Source: Dyella_A ginsengisoli
Lineage (GTDB): Bacteria > Pseudomonadota > Gammaproteobacteria > Xanthomonadales > Rhodanobacteraceae
DNA: 64,000 nucleotides
Assembly: GCF_044904665.1 (NCBI RefSeq)
Contig: NZ_JADIKM010000001.1
Span: 1,445,442 to 1,509,441 of the forward strand
Reading direction: 5' to 3'
Of the stretch, positions 63,301 through 64,000 are shown piece after piece. Below the pieces are notes generated by a model. It was not told where the DNA came from. It ran no database searches and was given only the letters and a program-made list of their open reading frames with translations. A program made the translations under genes and the position numbers. Numbering within the stretch: the stretch's first letter is position 1; the number at the start of each line of letters is the position of its first letter.

Positions 63301-64000
63301 ACACCACGGGGCTGGACCTCGCCGGACTGACCTCGGCGGCCAACAATGCCGTCACGGTGAGTGCAGGCGGACCACTGACCCTGGGCGCCGGCATTACCAC
63401 CATCAATACCGGTACGGCCGATCTCAGCCTGTCCTCCGGCGGCGCGCTCGCCATCGGCGCCACTCTGGCTGGCACCAACATCGCGCTCACCGGCACCACC
63501 GGCCTCACGCTCGGCAACGACGTGACGGCTACCGGCACGCTCAACCTCACCAGTAGCTCGGGCGGCATCGCCCAGACCGCCGGCATCCTCACGGTGGGCG
63601 GCACCACCGACGTACAGGCCGGCAGCGGTTCGATCACGCTGGGCCAGCTCAACGTCTTCAGTGGTGCCGTGAGCCTGGGCACGACCGGTGCCGGCAACGC
63701 GAGCATCGTCAACGGCAGCGGCGTGCTGACGCTGGGGACGGTGGCTGTGGGCGGTGACCTCGACGTCGCCTCATCGGGCGGCATCGGCCTGGCCACCGAC
63801 ATCACCACGGGCGGCGCGCAGACCTACCACGACGCCGTGACACTGGGTGCGGACTTGACCCTGGCAAGCAGCGGTGCCGGCGCGATCGGCTTCGGTTCGA
63901 CGGTGGACGGCGCCCATGCGCTGAGCGTGAACACCGCCGGCACCACCGGCTTTGGCGGCGCCGTGGGTGGCACCACCGCGTTGACCAGCCTGACCACGGA
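60375..64000 (+). CDS. Filamentous-haemagglutinin-type TpsA exoprotein (runs off window end)
   Basis: A large surface or secreted adhesin-like protein, at least 1208 residues, open to the window end. The N-terminus has a long basic signal region ending APAAHAS, then the TPS secretion domain with ILDQNPSQIFGRINSNGQVFLINTHGIIFGSTAQVNVGGLVAST, the site recognised by the TpsB POTRA domains. After that come Gly/Thr/Asn-rich beta-helix repeats. Four consecutive 75-residue units (62340-63239) are almost identical. The ATG at 60375 was chosen as the first one before the signal region; ATG 60414 is an alternative. No stop is seen before 64000. Confidence 0.9.
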   Translation, partial: MHKHSDATPGTSRMTTRPGASLPRRKALPLYLAMALAAGSALAPAAHASSVVPGGINTGTVSVGALTSPTGGTVVGGIGSISQDGSTTVINQISNKLALDWLTFNVGKDATVLFKQPSFTAVALNRILDQNPSQIFGRINSNGQVFLINTHGIIFGSTAQVNVGGLVASTLDLTPTDFLASHFNLDAHGGMAGVVNHGTIAAASGGSVSLLGGSVANDGLILANYGNINLDGADKAVLDFDGNGLINIQVTGELKQRLDANAAVSNSGTLQADGGTVVLQASAAKDLFTDVVNNAGVITAGGISTDGGTVRLVASGGNTISSGSIDVSGVHGGSAQVLSDANVGVTGKIDASGTQGGGSIRVGGGWQGGEGLTTANVTYLGPDAVLDADATQSGHGGSVVLWGNQGNNFYGSISARGGASGGDGGRVETSSHYGLNVQGRVDASASAGTAGNWLIDPYNVTIQSGAGTLTSPFTATADSNIQVSALNNALTGTNVTVFTGSSGTSNGDITVNASIQPTAGDNSLYLEAAGGIYVNSNITANASHTLNLYLWSNYGGAAAGTSYVSNAACAVGVSCVVAVGDTGNAAIATNGGLVDIRTGTGGGAFTLGNGSKTGSINTAGGALTVQATGISQLAGSNTIAAGAATLDAGAGAISLGNAGNNFSGTVSLANSGANNVTLSNGTHALDLGASTVGSGTLSVSATGISQSGAIVQAASAGAASFNAGAGDISLGNTGNNFTGTVSLANSGANNVVLDNGTHALDLGASTVGSGTLSVSATGITQSGAIVQAASAGAASFNAGAGAISLGNTGNNFTGTVSLANSGANNVVLDNGTHALDLGASTVGSGTLSVSATGISQSGAIVQAASAGAASFNAGAGAIALGNAGNNFTGTVSLANSGANNVVLDNGTHALDLGASTVGSGTLSVSATGITQSGAIVQAAGAGAVALDAGAAALVLGGSNDFSGAVTASGTAITLNDTTGLDLAGLTSAANNAVTVSAGGPLTLGAGITTINTGTADLSLSSGGALAIGATLAGTNIALTGTTGLTLGNDVTATGTLNLTSSSGGIAQTAGILTVGGTTDVQAGSGSITLGQLNVFSGAVSLGTTGAGNASIVNGSGVLTLGTVAVGGDLDVASSGGIGLATDITTGGAQTYHDAVTLGADLTLASSGAGAIGFGSTVDGAHALSVNTAGTTGFGGAVGGTTALTSLTT
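62340..63239 (+). repeat. Four tandem 225-bp coding repeats in tpsA
   Basis: Units begin at 62340, 62565, 62790 and 63015, each 225 bases (75 codons) and each starting GGCAAC(A/G)CCGGCAACAA. Each encodes GNxGNNFxGTVSLANSGANNV, GTHALDLGASTVGSGTLSVS and SGAIVQAA. Differences are few and mostly synonymous, so the copies are recent or kept alike by recombination. Confidence 0.92.

Overview
This 64 kb window is high-GC, densely coded DNA that reads as chromosome from a gammaproteobacterium of the order Xanthomonadales, most likely Rhodanobacteraceae (Rhodanobacter, Dyella, Luteibacter, Frateuria type). The reasons are the acetylated-intermediate arginine pathway (acetylornithine transcarbamylase, acetylcitrulline deacetylase, fused N-acetylglutamate synthase/kinase), the REP-like inverted repeats, and the pairing of a Ser/Thr kinase and an ECF sigma factor with a type VI secretion system (T6SS). 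The genus is inferred, not proven.

Layout. (1) 1-1300: the 5' part of cysS (minus strand) and a glycine-zipper envelope protein. (2) 1300-14500: an arginine/proline operon-like block on the plus strand: argF', a PaiB-like flavoprotein, an OsmC protein, argG, a GNAT, argE', argBA fusion, argC, argH, a cupin, two tandem proB copies and proA. It is preceded by what looks like a complete arginine-responsive attenuator: an Arg-rich leader peptide, a candidate antiterminator and an intrinsic terminator. argE' carries an in-frame REP-like insertion, and the argC-argH gap is a long inverted repeat that ends exactly at the argH start codon. (3) 14600-18700: a perfect 29-bp inverted repeat, then minus-strand ggt, kynU and a small secreted protein. 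(4) 18900-22300: a membrane Ser/Thr kinase with a TPR-like C-terminus and an ECF sigma factor whose usual acidic motif is replaced by Thr/Ser residues, which looks like a phosphorylation-controlled switch for the T6SS.

(5) 22700-57900: a T6SS locus on one strand: tssB, tssC, hcp, tagJ, tssE, tssF, tssG, tssH, then a cargo region, then PAAR, a TPR-methyltransferase, vgrG, a small helical protein, fha, tssK, tssL-OmpA, tssM, a tagF-PP2C fusion, pppA, ppkA and a small membrane protein. No tssA or tssJ is visible. The cargo region (32.6-38.8 kb) is the most unusual part. It holds three different proteins with cytidine-deaminase zinc signatures (C/H-x-E plus CxxC), a DNA/RNA non-specific endonuclease-like protein, two proteins whose Cys/His spacing matches the CheD/CNF glutamine-deamidase fold (one split by a frameshift in a run of seven G), a protein with two hydrophobic segments and a small basic protein. 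I see no recognisable immunity genes. I propose a bank of stand-alone T6SS effectors dominated by deamination chemistry. This is inference from motifs and context.

(6) 57900-64000: a two-partner secretion pair: a TpsB outer-membrane transporter and the N-terminal part of a large TpsA exoprotein that contains four near-identical 225-bp repeats and runs off the window end. No tRNA, rRNA, CRISPR array, transposase or integrase was found.
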